A DNA stretch of 64,000 nt. Source: Streptomyces qinzhouensis. GTDB lineage: Bacteria; Actinomycetota; Actinomycetes; Streptomycetales; Streptomycetaceae. The DNA is taken from positions 6,634,001-6,698,000 of the forward strand of contig NZ_CP042266.1 of NCBI RefSeq assembly GCF_007856155.1. The letters are read 5' to 3'. A model generated the notes under the pieces. It searched no databases, was not told where the DNA came from, and was given only the letters and a program-made list of their open reading frames with translations. The translations under genes and the position numbers were made by a program. Below, one piece after another: positions 18,270-26,150 of this stretch (its first letter is position 1; each line of letters opens with the position of its first letter).

Positions 18270-20225
18270 ATGCGCATGCGCCGAGGAACACGGTCCGGAG
18301 CCGGCGAGCGGAATCCCGTGGCGGGGTACGGCACAGCCGCCGACCCGGGCACCCCCGACCGTCGCGGCCCCGTCCGCTATCTGCGCTGGGCCGCGGCGCG
18401 GCAGCCGTGGCGCATCGCCGCCGGGACCCTCTTCGGTACCCTCTGGCTCGCCGGACTGACCCTGACCCCGTATCTGATGTCCCGCGCCGTCGACGACGGT
18501 CTGGCGGACGGCGACCGCGGCACCACCGCCGCCTGGGTCGCCGCACTCCTCGCCACGGGTGCGCTCACCGCCCTCTTCGGTACCCTGCGCCACCGCACCA
18601 TGACCCGGGTCCGGCTCGACGCCGCCTTCCGGACCGTGCGCGTCGTCATCCGCCACTCCGCCGCGCTCGGCGCCGCACTGCAACGGCGGGTCGGCGCCGG
18701 GGAGATCGTCACCGTCGGCCTCGGCGACGCGGCCACCGTCGGCAACACCCTCACCTTCCTCGGCCCCGGTATCGCCTGTGTCATCGCCCTGGGCTTCGTC
18801 TCCGCCCTGATGCTCGCCGTCTCCCCGACCCTCGCCGCCGTCGTTCTGCTCGGCGTTCCGGTCATCGCGCTCTTCGTCGGCCCCCTCCTCCGCCGTCTCC
18901 AGAGCGCCGAGGCCGTCTACCGCACCCGGCAGGGCGAACTCGCCGCCCGCTTCGGCGATATCGCGGCCGGGCTGCAAGTCCTCAACGCCATCGGCGGCAA
19001 GGAGGAGTACGCCGCCCGCTACCGGCGCGACTCCCGCGCCCTGCGCGACGAGGGCTACCGGGTCGGAACCGTCACCAGCTGGATCGGGGCCCTCGCACTG
19101 GGGCTGCCCACCCTCTTCCTCGCCGTCATCACCTGGATCGCCGCCCGGATGACAGCCCAAGGGCAACTCACCGCCGGCGAACTCGTCGCCGTCTACGGCT
19201 ACACCGCGGTCCTCAATATTTCCGTCTCGTACATAATCGAATGCGGCGACGACATCAGCCGCGGTCTTGTCGCGGCCCGCCGGGTGCTCGGTTTCCTCGA
19301 TCTCGAACCCGACACCGTGCACAGTGAAACGGGTCCCGGGCTGCCACCGCCCGACGGACCGGCCGCCCTCCACGACCCGTGCTCCGGGGTCACCGTCACC
19401 CCCGGCACGCTCACCGCGCTCGTCTCCGACCGGCCCGCCGAGACCGCCCTGGTAGCCGACCGCGTCACCGGGTTCACCGCCTCCGCCGCCACCTGGGGCG
19501 GCAGCCGTCTCGACGGGATCGGCCTCGGCGCCGTCCGCGAGCGCATCCTCGTCGCCGACAACGACGCCGCGCTCTTCGCCGGGCCGCTGCGGAAGGTGCT
19601 CACCGGCCGCCACGACGCGGACCGGATCACCGCCGACCGGATCGCCGACGCCCTGGCGGCGGCCCTCGCCCAGGACATCGTCCGCGGACTGCCCGGCGGG
19701 CTCGACGCCCCGATCCGGGCGGGCGGCCGGAACCTCTCCGGCGGCCAGCGCCAGCGCGTCCGCCTCGCCCGAGCCCTGCTCGCCGACCCCGAGGTCCTGG
19801 TCGCCGTCGAACCCACCTCCGCGCTGGACGCCCACACCGAGTCCGCCGTCGCCGCCCGGCTCGCCGCGGCCCGGCAGGGCCGTACCACCCTCGTCACCAC
19901 CACATCCCCGCTGGTACTCGACCGGGCCGACACCGTGCACTACCTGGTCGACGGTACGGTCGCCGCCACCGGCAGCCACCGCGAACTCCTCGCCCGCCAC
20001 CCCGGATACCGGCGGCTCGTGGCACGAGGGGACGACGAGACGGCGGCGTACGAGACCGGACCGGAACCGGAACCGGAACCGGAACTGAAACCGGGACCGG
20101 AACCGGAACTGAAACCGGGACCGGAACCGGAACTGAAACCGGGACCGGGACCGAAACCCGGAGCGGGACCGGGATCGGAACCGTCCGACCGCGCCGGAGG
20201 CGACCGCGTGGAGGCCACCCGATGA
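18270..20225 (+). CDS. ABC exporter half-transporter, degenerate ATP site
   Basis: A 651-residue transmembrane-plus-nucleotide-binding-domain protein of the exporter type, with six helices between about residues 50 and 320. The ABC signature LSGGQRQ (489-495) is intact. The Walker A loop is missing: ALVSDRPAETAL (383-394) replaces GxxGxGKS/T. Walker B reads VAVEPTSALD with V513 in place of the aspartate, and the H-switch histidine is replaced by threonine. It can therefore supply a signature but not bind ATP normally. The C-terminus has GPEPELKP repeats. The stop overlaps the next ABC gene (ATGA), its presumed heterodimer partner. Confidence 0.88.
   Translation: MRMRRGTRSGAGERNPVAGYGTAADPGTPDRRGPVRYLRWAAARQPWRIAAGTLFGTLWLAGLTLTPYLMSRAVDDGLADGDRGTTAAWVAALLATGALTALFGTLRHRTMTRVRLDAAFRTVRVVIRHSAALGAALQRRVGAGEIVTVGLGDAATVGNTLTFLGPGIACVIALGFVSALMLAVSPTLAAVVLLGVPVIALFVGPLLRRLQSAEAVYRTRQGELAARFGDIAAGLQVLNAIGGKEEYAARYRRDSRALRDEGYRVGTVTSWIGALALGLPTLFLAVITWIAARMTAQGQLTAGELVAVYGYTAVLNISVSYIIECGDDISRGLVAARRVLGFLDLEPDTVHSETGPGLPPPDGPAALHDPCSGVTVTPGTLTALVSDRPAETALVADRVTGFTASAATWGGSRLDGIGLGAVRERILVADNDAALFAGPLRKVLTGRHDADRITADRIADALAAALAQDIVRGLPGGLDAPIRAGGRNLSGGQRQRVRLARALLADPEVLVAVEPTSALDAHTESAVAARLAAARQGRTTLVTTTSPLVLDRADTVHYLVDGTVAATGSHRELLARHPGYRRLVARGDDETAAYETGPEPEPEPELKPGPEPELKPGPEPELKPGPGPKPGAGPGSEPSDRAGGDRVEATR
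20058..20146 (+). repeat. 24-bp tandem repeat coding for GPEPELKP
   Basis: About three and a half copies of a 24-bp unit encode an acidic proline-rich tail (GPEPELKP) at the C-terminus of the first ABC subunit. It is followed by a degenerate GPGPKPGAGPGSEP segment. The repeat length is a multiple of three, so copy-number change would keep the frame. Confidence 0.7.
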
Positions 20226-22009
20226 GCACCTCCGTACCGACCGCCGCCCCCGGCGAACCGGCGGCCGCCCTGCCCGTCGCCACGGGTGCCCAGGTCCGCC
20301 GGGCTGGCCTGCGGCTGATCCGGGCCGACCGTCGTGCCTTCGGCACCGCACTGCTCCTCAACTTCGCCGCCGCCGCGGCCGGTCTCGCCGCCCCCTGGCT
20401 CGTCGGCCGCATCGTCGACGAGGTCCGCGGCGGGGCCGGGGTCGCCACCGTCGACCGGCTCGCCCTCGCCATCATCGGCTTCGCCGCGGCTCAGCTGCTG
20501 CTGCTCCGCTGGGCCCGGCTGGCCGGCCACCGCTTCGGCGAACGGAGCCTCGCCCGGGTCCGCGAGGAGTACGCGGAACGCGCCCTCGCCGCCCCCGCGT
20601 CCGTCGTCGAACGCGCCGGGACCGGCGATCTCACCAACCGCGGCACCACCGATGTCGCGATCGTCGGTGCCACCTTGCGCGACGCCCTCCCCGACGCCCT
20701 TGTCAACGGTGTCCAGGCCCTCTTCGTCATAGGCGCCGTCTTCGCCCTCGACCCACTGCTCGGCACCGTCGGCCTCATCAGCCTGATCGGGGTCTGGGCG
20801 GCCACCCACTGGTATCTGCGCCGCGCCGGGACCGCCTACCACGAGGAGGGCACGGCGAACTCGGTGCTCGCCGAGGAACTCGCCGCGACCGCGGCCGGAT
20901 CCCGGACCGTCGAAGCACTCGGGCTCCAGCGGGAGCGCACCGAGGCGGCCGAGGCCGCCGTCCACGACTGTGTGCGCACCCGCCTGCGCACCCTCTTCCT
21001 CCGCTCCGTGTACTTCCCCGCGATCGATATCGCGTATCTCCTCCCGGTGGCGGTCGTCCTGCTGCTGGGCACCGCCCTCGTCGACGCCGGGACCGTCACC
21101 CTCGGTGCCGCCGTGGCCGCCGCGCTCTATCTGCGCCAGCTGGCCCAGCCGCTGGACGCCGTCCTCATGCGGGTCGAACAGCTCCAGAGCGGCGGGGTGG
21201 CCTTCGCACGCGTCGAGGGGCTCGGCCTCGTACCCCGGACCGACCGGAACGAAGGGACACCGGAGCCGGACGGGGAGCGGATCGTGGTCGCGGACGCGCA
21301 CTTCGCGTACGACGGCGGGGACGATGTCCTGCGGGGCGTCGAACTGACCGTCCGCCCGGGCGAACATCTGGCCGTCGTCGGCCCGTCCGGCGCCGGGAAG
21401 ACCACGCTCGGACGGCTCCTCGCCGGCCTCGACGCACCGCACCGGGGCTCCGTCGCGGTCGGCGGGGTGCCGGTCGCCGCACTCGGCCCGGCGCAACTGC
21501 GCCGCCATATCGCGCTGGTCACCCAGGAACACCACATCTTCCTCGGCACCGTCCGCGACAATCTGCGGATCGCCGCCCCCGGCGCCGGGGACGAGGAACT
21601 GCGGTCCGCGCTGGCCGCCGTCGGCGCCGCCGACTGGGCCGACGCACTGCCCGACGGCCTCGGCACCGAACTCGGCCCCGGCGGACACACTCTCGACGGC
21701 GCCCGGTCCCAGCAGCTGGCGCTCGCCCGGGTCGTCCTCGCCGACCCCCATACGCTCGTCCTCGACGAGGCCACCGCACTGCTCGACCCGCGCACCGCGC
21801 GCCACACCGAACGGGCCCTGGCCGCCGTCCTCGACGGCCGTACCGTCATCGCCGTCGCCCACCGCCTCCAGACCGCGCACGACGCCGACCGGGTCGCCGT
21901 CATGGAGGACGGCCGGGTCACCGAACTCGGCACCCACGACGAACTCGTCGCGGCGGGCGGCGCCTACGCCGCCCTGTGGGAGACCTGGCACGGCGGCCCG
22001 GAAGGGTAG
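20222..22009 (+). CDS. ABC exporter half-transporter, ATP-binding partner
   Basis: A 595-residue exporter half-transporter with a six-helix domain (about 40-310) and an ATPase domain (about 350-595). Walker A GPSGAGKT (387-394), Q435, Walker B TLVLDE (511-516) and H547 are all present. The signature is degenerate, LDGARSQ (491-497) instead of LSGGQ. It complements the upstream subunit exactly, so one composite site should be fully functional and the other dead. ATG 20222 overlaps the upstream TGA. The cargo is unknown; lipids, peptides or drugs are all possible for this family. Confidence 0.9.
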   Translation: MSTSVPTAAPGEPAAALPVATGAQVRRAGLRLIRADRRAFGTALLLNFAAAAAGLAAPWLVGRIVDEVRGGAGVATVDRLALAIIGFAAAQLLLLRWARLAGHRFGERSLARVREEYAERALAAPASVVERAGTGDLTNRGTTDVAIVGATLRDALPDALVNGVQALFVIGAVFALDPLLGTVGLISLIGVWAATHWYLRRAGTAYHEEGTANSVLAEELAATAAGSRTVEALGLQRERTEAAEAAVHDCVRTRLRTLFLRSVYFPAIDIAYLLPVAVVLLLGTALVDAGTVTLGAAVAAALYLRQLAQPLDAVLMRVEQLQSGGVAFARVEGLGLVPRTDRNEGTPEPDGERIVVADAHFAYDGGDDVLRGVELTVRPGEHLAVVGPSGAGKTTLGRLLAGLDAPHRGSVAVGGVPVAALGPAQLRRHIALVTQEHHIFLGTVRDNLRIAAPGAGDEELRSALAAVGAADWADALPDGLGTELGPGGHTLDGARSQQLALARVVLADPHTLVLDEATALLDPRTARHTERALAAVLDGRTVIAVAHRLQTAHDADRVAVMEDGRVTELGTHDELVAAGGAYAALWETWHGGPEG

Positions 22010-22029
22010 CGCCGGACATGCCAAGACCG

Positions 22030-22081
22030 CCGCATGCGAAGACCGCCGCCTCCGGCCGGAGGCGGCGGTCTTCGCATGCGG
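22030..22081. terminator. 26-bp perfect palindrome, bidirectional terminator
   Basis: Arms 22030-22055 and 22056-22081 are perfect inverted repeats with no spacer; the central CCGGCCGG would form the loop. It sits between the convergent ABC exporter (ends 22009) and the antiporter gene (ends 22091), so it can stop transcription in both directions. Confidence 0.85.
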
Positions 22082-22090
22082 TGCCCCGGG

Positions 22091-23368
22091 CTACGCCTTG
22101 GGGGCGGGTTCGGCCGCCGGGCCGTCCGCCGGGCCCGCGACCGGGTCCTCCGCGGCGACCGGATGGGCGTGCGGTTCCACCGTCGCGACCGGGACCTCCT
22201 TCACCACGGACGGGGTACGGGCCTCGGTGAACCGCAGCAGAAGCGGTTCGGTCCAGCGCGCGGCCAGCGGGCCGAGGATCACCAGGATCAGGACGTACGC
22301 CGTGGCGATCGGCCCGATCCTCGGCTCCGAGGCCACCGCGAGCCCCGCGATCACGATGGAGAACTCCCCGCGCGCCACCAGGGCGCCGCCCGCCCGCAGC
22401 CGGCCCTTGGGACCGATGCCCGCGCGCCGGGCCGCGTACCAGCCGGTCGCGATCTTCGTGGCCGCGGTGACGACCGCGAGGAGCAGGGCGGGCAGCAGCA
22501 CCGGCGGAATCTCCGTCGGATCCGTGGACAGACCGAAGAAGACGAAGAACACCGCCGCGAACAGGTCCCGCAGCGGGGTCAGCAGCTTCCGGGCGCCCTC
22601 CGCGACCTCCCCGGAGAGCGCGATACCGACGAGGAACGCGCCGACGGCCGCCGACACCTGGAGCTCCTGGGCGATCCCCGCGACCAGCAGCGTCAGCCCG
22701 AGGACCACCAGCAGCAGCATCTCCGGATTGTCGGAGTTCACCGCCTTGCTGATGACCCGTCCATGGCGCAGCGCCAGATACAGGACGATACCGACCGTGC
22801 CCAGCGCGATGAGGAGCGTGATGCTGCCGCCCGCGAGGCCGACGCCCGCCAGCAGGGCGGTCAGCAGCGGCAGATACACCGCCATCGCGAGATCCTCCAT
22901 CACCAGGATCCCGAGGACGACCGGGGTCTCGCGGTTGCCCAGCCGCTCCAGGTCCGTGAGGACCTTGGCGATGACACCGGACGACGAGATCCAGGTGACA
23001 CCGGCGAGCGCGACCGCCGCGACCGGGCCCCAGCCCAGCAGCAGCGCGGCCACCGCGCCCGGCACCGCGTTGAGGACGAAGTCCACCAGACCGGACGGAT
23101 ACTGCGTTTTGAGGCTGCCGACCAGCTCGGAGGCGCTGTACTCCAGACCGAGCAGAAGCAGCAGCAGGATCACACCGATCTCCGCGCCCACGGCGACGAA
23201 GTCCTCGCTCGCGCTCATCGGCAGCAGCCCACCGGTCCCGAAGGCCAGGCCCACCAGCAGATAGAGCGGAATGGGGGAGAGCCCGATCCGGCCCGCGAAC
23301 CGGCCTATCAGCCCGAGCCCGAGGATGATCGCCCCGAGTTCGATCAGCAGGGTCGTGGTCTCGTGCAC
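22091..23368 (-). CDS. CPA2-type K+/H+ antiporter (KhtU-like)
   Basis: A 425-residue cation:proton antiporter with about 12 helices and a hydrophilic proline/alanine-rich C-terminal tail. The family segments GLEYSASELVG, the broken-helix region VTWISSSGVIAKVLTDL and SAAVGAFLVGIALSG are visible. It has no attached RCK domain. Instead a separate RCK_C protein is encoded 3 bp upstream, as in the KhtTU/AmhMT systems that expel K+ at alkaline pH. Together with kdpFABC nearby it points to potassium homeostasis. The ion is inferred, not proven. Confidence 0.9.
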   Translation of the reverse strand: MHETTTLLIELGAIILGLGLIGRFAGRIGLSPIPLYLLVGLAFGTGGLLPMSASEDFVAVGAEIGVILLLLLLGLEYSASELVGSLKTQYPSGLVDFVLNAVPGAVAALLLGWGPVAAVALAGVTWISSSGVIAKVLTDLERLGNRETPVVLGILVMEDLAMAVYLPLLTALLAGVGLAGGSITLLIALGTVGIVLYLALRHGRVISKAVNSDNPEMLLLVVLGLTLLVAGIAQELQVSAAVGAFLVGIALSGEVAEGARKLLTPLRDLFAAVFFVFFGLSTDPTEIPPVLLPALLLAVVTAATKIATGWYAARRAGIGPKGRLRAGGALVARGEFSIVIAGLAVASEPRIGPIATAYVLILVILGPLAARWTEPLLLRFTEARTPSVVKEVPVATVEPHAHPVAAEDPVAGPADGPAAEPAPKA

Positions 23369-23371
23369 GGC

Positions 23372-23842
23372 TCAGCCTTCCGAGATGAGCTCAGCGAGGG
23401 CGTCGACGCCCTCACGGGTGCCGACGGCCACGAGCGTGTCCCCCAGCGCGAGCCGGAAGTCCGGCGCGGGCGAGGGATGGGCGCCGGTCCGCCGCAGTAC
23501 GGCGACGACCGAAGCGCCCGTACGAGAACGCGCCCGGGTCTCCCCGAGGAGACTCCCGATGTACGGGGAGCGGACCCCGATCTGGATGTGCTCGGTCACC
23601 AGGTCGATGCCGTCGGTCCGGACGGCGTCGATCGGCGCGGGGTCGATGAGATGCGCCAGCGCGGTGGCCTCCTCGGAGGAGAGGGGGACCTCCACCACAC
23701 AGGCGTCGGGATCGTCCGACTTGTAGAAGCCCAGGAACCGGCGGCCGTCGTGGTGGACGACGACGGAGATGTGCCGACCCGCCTCGGTGGTGAAGTCGAA
23801 TTGCGTACCGACTCCCGGCAATGGGGTCCGACGGGTGCCCAT
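23372..23842 (-). CDS. RCK_C regulatory subunit of the antiporter (KhtT-like)
   Basis: A 156-residue cytosolic protein with an N-terminal ~75-residue domain followed by a TrkA-C/RCK_C domain (about 85-156, with FRLALGDTLVAVGTREGVDAL). KhtT in Bacillus gates KhtU and its RCK_C domain binds c-di-AMP; the same may hold here. The start at ATG 23842 (MGTRRTPLPG) gives the family length. The in-frame extension to 24388 is proline/arginine-rich repeat DNA and is not real coding sequence. The palindrome at 23912-23935 probably controls it. Confidence 0.85.
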   Translation of the reverse strand: MGTRRTPLPGVGTQFDFTTEAGRHISVVVHHDGRRFLGFYKSDDPDACVVEVPLSSEEATALAHLIDPAPIDAVRTDGIDLVTEHIQIGVRSPYIGSLLGETRARSRTGASVVAVLRRTGAHPSPAPDFRLALGDTLVAVGTREGVDALAELISEG

Positions 23843-23911
23843 GGTCGCCTCCTGGGGCGTGACCGAGCCGTCCACCGGCCGGGGCGCCGGTGGACGGTTG
23901 GAAGATGTGCT

Positions 23912-23935
23912 GTACACCAGTATTTTACGGTGTAC
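23912..23935 (-). promoter_or_regulatory. Inverted repeat over a likely -10 upstream of khtT-like gene
   Basis: GTACACC (23912-23918) and GGTGTAC (23929-23935) are perfect 7-bp arms with a 10-bp AT-rich centre. On the minus strand that centre reads through TAAAAT, a plausible -10. A protein bound here would cover the core promoter of the antiporter operon. Confidence 0.5.
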
Positions 23936-24449
23936 GTGACAAGGGGCCGCGGGCGCGGTGCGGCGGGGCCGTCCGGCCGGGTCCATCGGCGCCGACGGGC
24001 TCCGGTCCGCGGGCGCCTCCGGCGAGGGGGCCCTGGCCGATGTCGCCAAGGGGGCACGGCCGCCGGGCCCGGCTCCGGCGGGGCCGGAGCGTGCCGTCCG
24101 GCCCGGCTCCGGCCGATCCGGTCCGGTTCGGTCCGCCGGAGCCTCCGGTGCGGGGTGGATCCGGCCGATGTCGCCGGGGCACGGTCCGTCCGGCCCGGTT
24201 CCGGTGAGGCCGGAGCGTGCCGGAATCTCCGGCGTGGGCAGATCTGAACCGAGGTCGTCAGGGAAGCCCGGTCCGCCGGGGTACGGGAGCCTCCGGCGTG
24301 GCGCGGACCTGGCCCAGGTCCTCGAGGGAGCCCGGTTCGGTGGGGTGCCGGAGTCTCCGGCGCGGGCGGACCTGGCCCAGGTCGTCATGGAAGCCGGGTC
24401 CGGTGGGGTCCTGGAGCTCCGGCGCCGGGCGGACCGCCCGGCGGTCGTG
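23936..24449. repeat. Gene-free interval with degenerate 64-bp direct repeats
   Basis: This interval holds no convincing gene. It contains imperfect direct repeats that start with GGA(A/G)TCTCCGG-type sequence at 24222, 24286, 24350 and 24413, a period of 63-64 bp. Weaker relatives lie near 24009 and 24138. The repeats run up to the xylB stop at 24450. Frames through it give only low-complexity Pro/Arg/Gly-rich peptides. Confidence 0.6.
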
Positions 24450-25952
24450 TCACCCGGCGCCGGTGCCGGGGTCGCGCTTCTCGCGCGTCAGCGCGTCCAC
24501 CGCCGACGAGACGCGCTCCCAGGTCTCCGTGTCGCGGTCCGTCGCGGGGAGTTCCACCGGCGGCGGGGCGAAGGTGGACCAGGCGCGGGCCACCGTGACC
24601 GGGTCCGTCGTCGAGGCGGCCGCGGCCGCCAGGGCCGCCGCGCCCAGGGCCGTGAGGTCCGCGTCGGCGGGGATCAGCAGGGGGCGGCCGGAGAGTCGCC
24701 GTACCGTCTCCACCCAGGAGCGGCCCCGCGCGCCGCCGCCGATCAGACGCAGCGGCCGGGCCGCCGGACCGGGGGCCGCCGGGTCGAGGCCACAGGCGGT
24801 GAGGACCTCGTCGAGAGCGCGCAGGACGGTCACTACCGCGCCCTCATAGGCGGCGCCCAAGATCTGCTGCCGGGTCGTCGTATGCCGCAGACCCGTCAGC
24901 AGCCCGGCGGCGCCCGGGAGATCCGGAGTGCGTTCGCCGTCGAGATAGGGGAGCAGTACGATCTCGCGGCCCGCCTCGGCCGTGTCCCGCCCGAGGCCCA
25001 GCAGGGCCGCGATCCGGTCCACGGCGAGCGTGCAGTTCAGGGTGCAGGCCAGCGGGAGGTAGGTACCGTCCGTCGCGGCGAACCCGGACAGTGCCGGGGT
25101 CGCCGGCCGGGCCCGGGTCGCCGCGTAGACAGTGCCGGAGGTGCCGAGGCTGAGCACCGGATGGTCCAGCAGCCCCGTACCGCCGAGCCCGAGGCCCACT
25201 GCCGCCGCCATATTGTCGCCCGTGCCCGCGGCGACCGCGATGCCCGCCGGAAGCCCGAGAGCCCCGGCGGCGGCCGGGAGCAGGGAGCCGATCCGGGTGC
25301 CGCCGGTGGGCGCGACCCCGGGCAGCAGCCGGGCGTCGAGACCGATCAGACCGAGGATCTCCGGGTCGTAGCGGCCGGTCGCCGTCGCGTACCAGCCGGT
25401 CCCCGACGCGTCGCCCGGGTCCGTCGCCGCGACCCCGGACAGCTTCTCCGTGAGGTAGTCGTGGGGGAGGCGGACGGCTGCCGCGGCCGCCGCGGCGCGC
25501 GGCTCCCGCTCCGTCAGCCACCGCCATTTCGCGGCGGTGAGCGCGGCGACCGGCGCCGAACCGGTGCGCTCCGCCCACTCCCGCGCCCCGCCCGGCAGCG
25601 CCCGGGCCAGCGCGGCGGCCTGCGGTGCGGCGCGGGTGTCGTTCCACAGGAGCGCGGGCCGGACCGGGCGCCCCCGGGCATCGAGCACGACCAGACCGTG
25701 CTGCTGGCCCGCGACCGCGATGCCCGTGACCGCCGAAGGCCGTACCCCCGACTCCTTCAGCCCCCGCGCGACGGCCTCGCACAGCGCCCGCCACCAGCCC
25801 TCCGGGTCGCTCTCGCGGGCCCCGGCCGCGCCGGTGACCTCGTGCGCCGCCCGGCCGACGGCGAGGGTACGGCCGGTGGCGGCATCGGCGAACACCGCCT
25901 TCGCCGACTGGGTCGAGCTGTCCACGCCGATGACGACGGCCTGAGCGGGCAT
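24450..25952 (-). CDS. xylB: Xylulokinase
   Basis: A 500-residue FGGY-family kinase that phosphorylates D-xylulose to xylulose 5-phosphate, the second step of xylose catabolism. The N-terminal ATPase strand VIGVDSSTQSAKA, GIAVAGQQHGLVVLD, LLWNDTRA and the C-terminal IGGGARGRSW motif are all typical. Its length is normal. It is divergent from xylA with a 194-bp shared control region, which assigns the substrate with good confidence. Confidence 0.93.
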   Translation of the reverse strand: MPAQAVVIGVDSSTQSAKAVFADAATGRTLAVGRAAHEVTGAAGARESDPEGWWRALCEAVARGLKESGVRPSAVTGIAVAGQQHGLVVLDARGRPVRPALLWNDTRAAPQAAALARALPGGAREWAERTGSAPVAALTAAKWRWLTEREPRAAAAAAAVRLPHDYLTEKLSGVAATDPGDASGTGWYATATGRYDPEILGLIGLDARLLPGVAPTGGTRIGSLLPAAAGALGLPAGIAVAAGTGDNMAAAVGLGLGGTGLLDHPVLSLGTSGTVYAATRARPATPALSGFAATDGTYLPLACTLNCTLAVDRIAALLGLGRDTAEAGREIVLLPYLDGERTPDLPGAAGLLTGLRHTTTRQQILGAAYEGAVVTVLRALDEVLTACGLDPAAPGPAARPLRLIGGGARGRSWVETVRRLSGRPLLIPADADLTALGAAALAAAAASTTDPVTVARAWSTFAPPPVELPATDRDTETWERVSSAVDALTREKRDPGTGAG

Positions 25953-26045
25953 CGCCCCACCTCTCCGAGTCGAAGCTCCTCAGCCGATGGTGTCGGCCTG
26001 GGATTTGGAGTTGCGGCAAACAAAATACGGCAACCTTGGTTCAGT

Positions 26046-26057
26046 CAACAGGTGTTG
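26046..26057. promoter_or_regulatory. Candidate xyl operator in the xylA-xylB divergent region
   Basis: CAACAGGTGTTG has 5-bp inverted arms and a 2-bp centre. Another CAACA half-site lies at 26066-26070, 8 bp further on. TTGTTG/CAACA-type half-sites are typical of ROK-family XylR operators, and a ROK gene lies at 27471-28889. AT-rich DNA around 26020-26035 could hold a promoter core. Confidence 0.45.
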
Positions 26058-26075
26058 GGGGTCTTCAACAAATTC

Positions 26076-26150
26076 ATGGTCATGGGCATCATTAGTCAGC
26101 GGTACGAACAAAACCCGGCAGCCCGCGATCCAAGGTGGTCAGCGCCATGA
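26076..26150 (+). CDS. Possible 24-codon leader ORF coupled to xylA
   Basis: ATG 26076 opens a 24-codon frame (starting [12 protein letters not shown]) whose TGA (26148-26150) overlaps the xylA ATG as ATGA. No strong ribosome site precedes it, so it may be chance. If translated it would couple xylA translation to the leader. Low confidence. Confidence 0.25.
   Translation: MVMGIISQRYEQNPAARDPRWSAP

Noticed and set aside
19940..22024. Minus-strand frame of 694 codons opposite the ABC genes
   Set aside because: Shadow of the two ABC subunits; no motif of its own.
23843..24388. N-terminal extension of the KhtT-like gene by about 180 codons
   Set aside because: The extension is repetitive Pro/Arg-rich sequence across the operator and gene-free interval; the family length fits ATG 23842.
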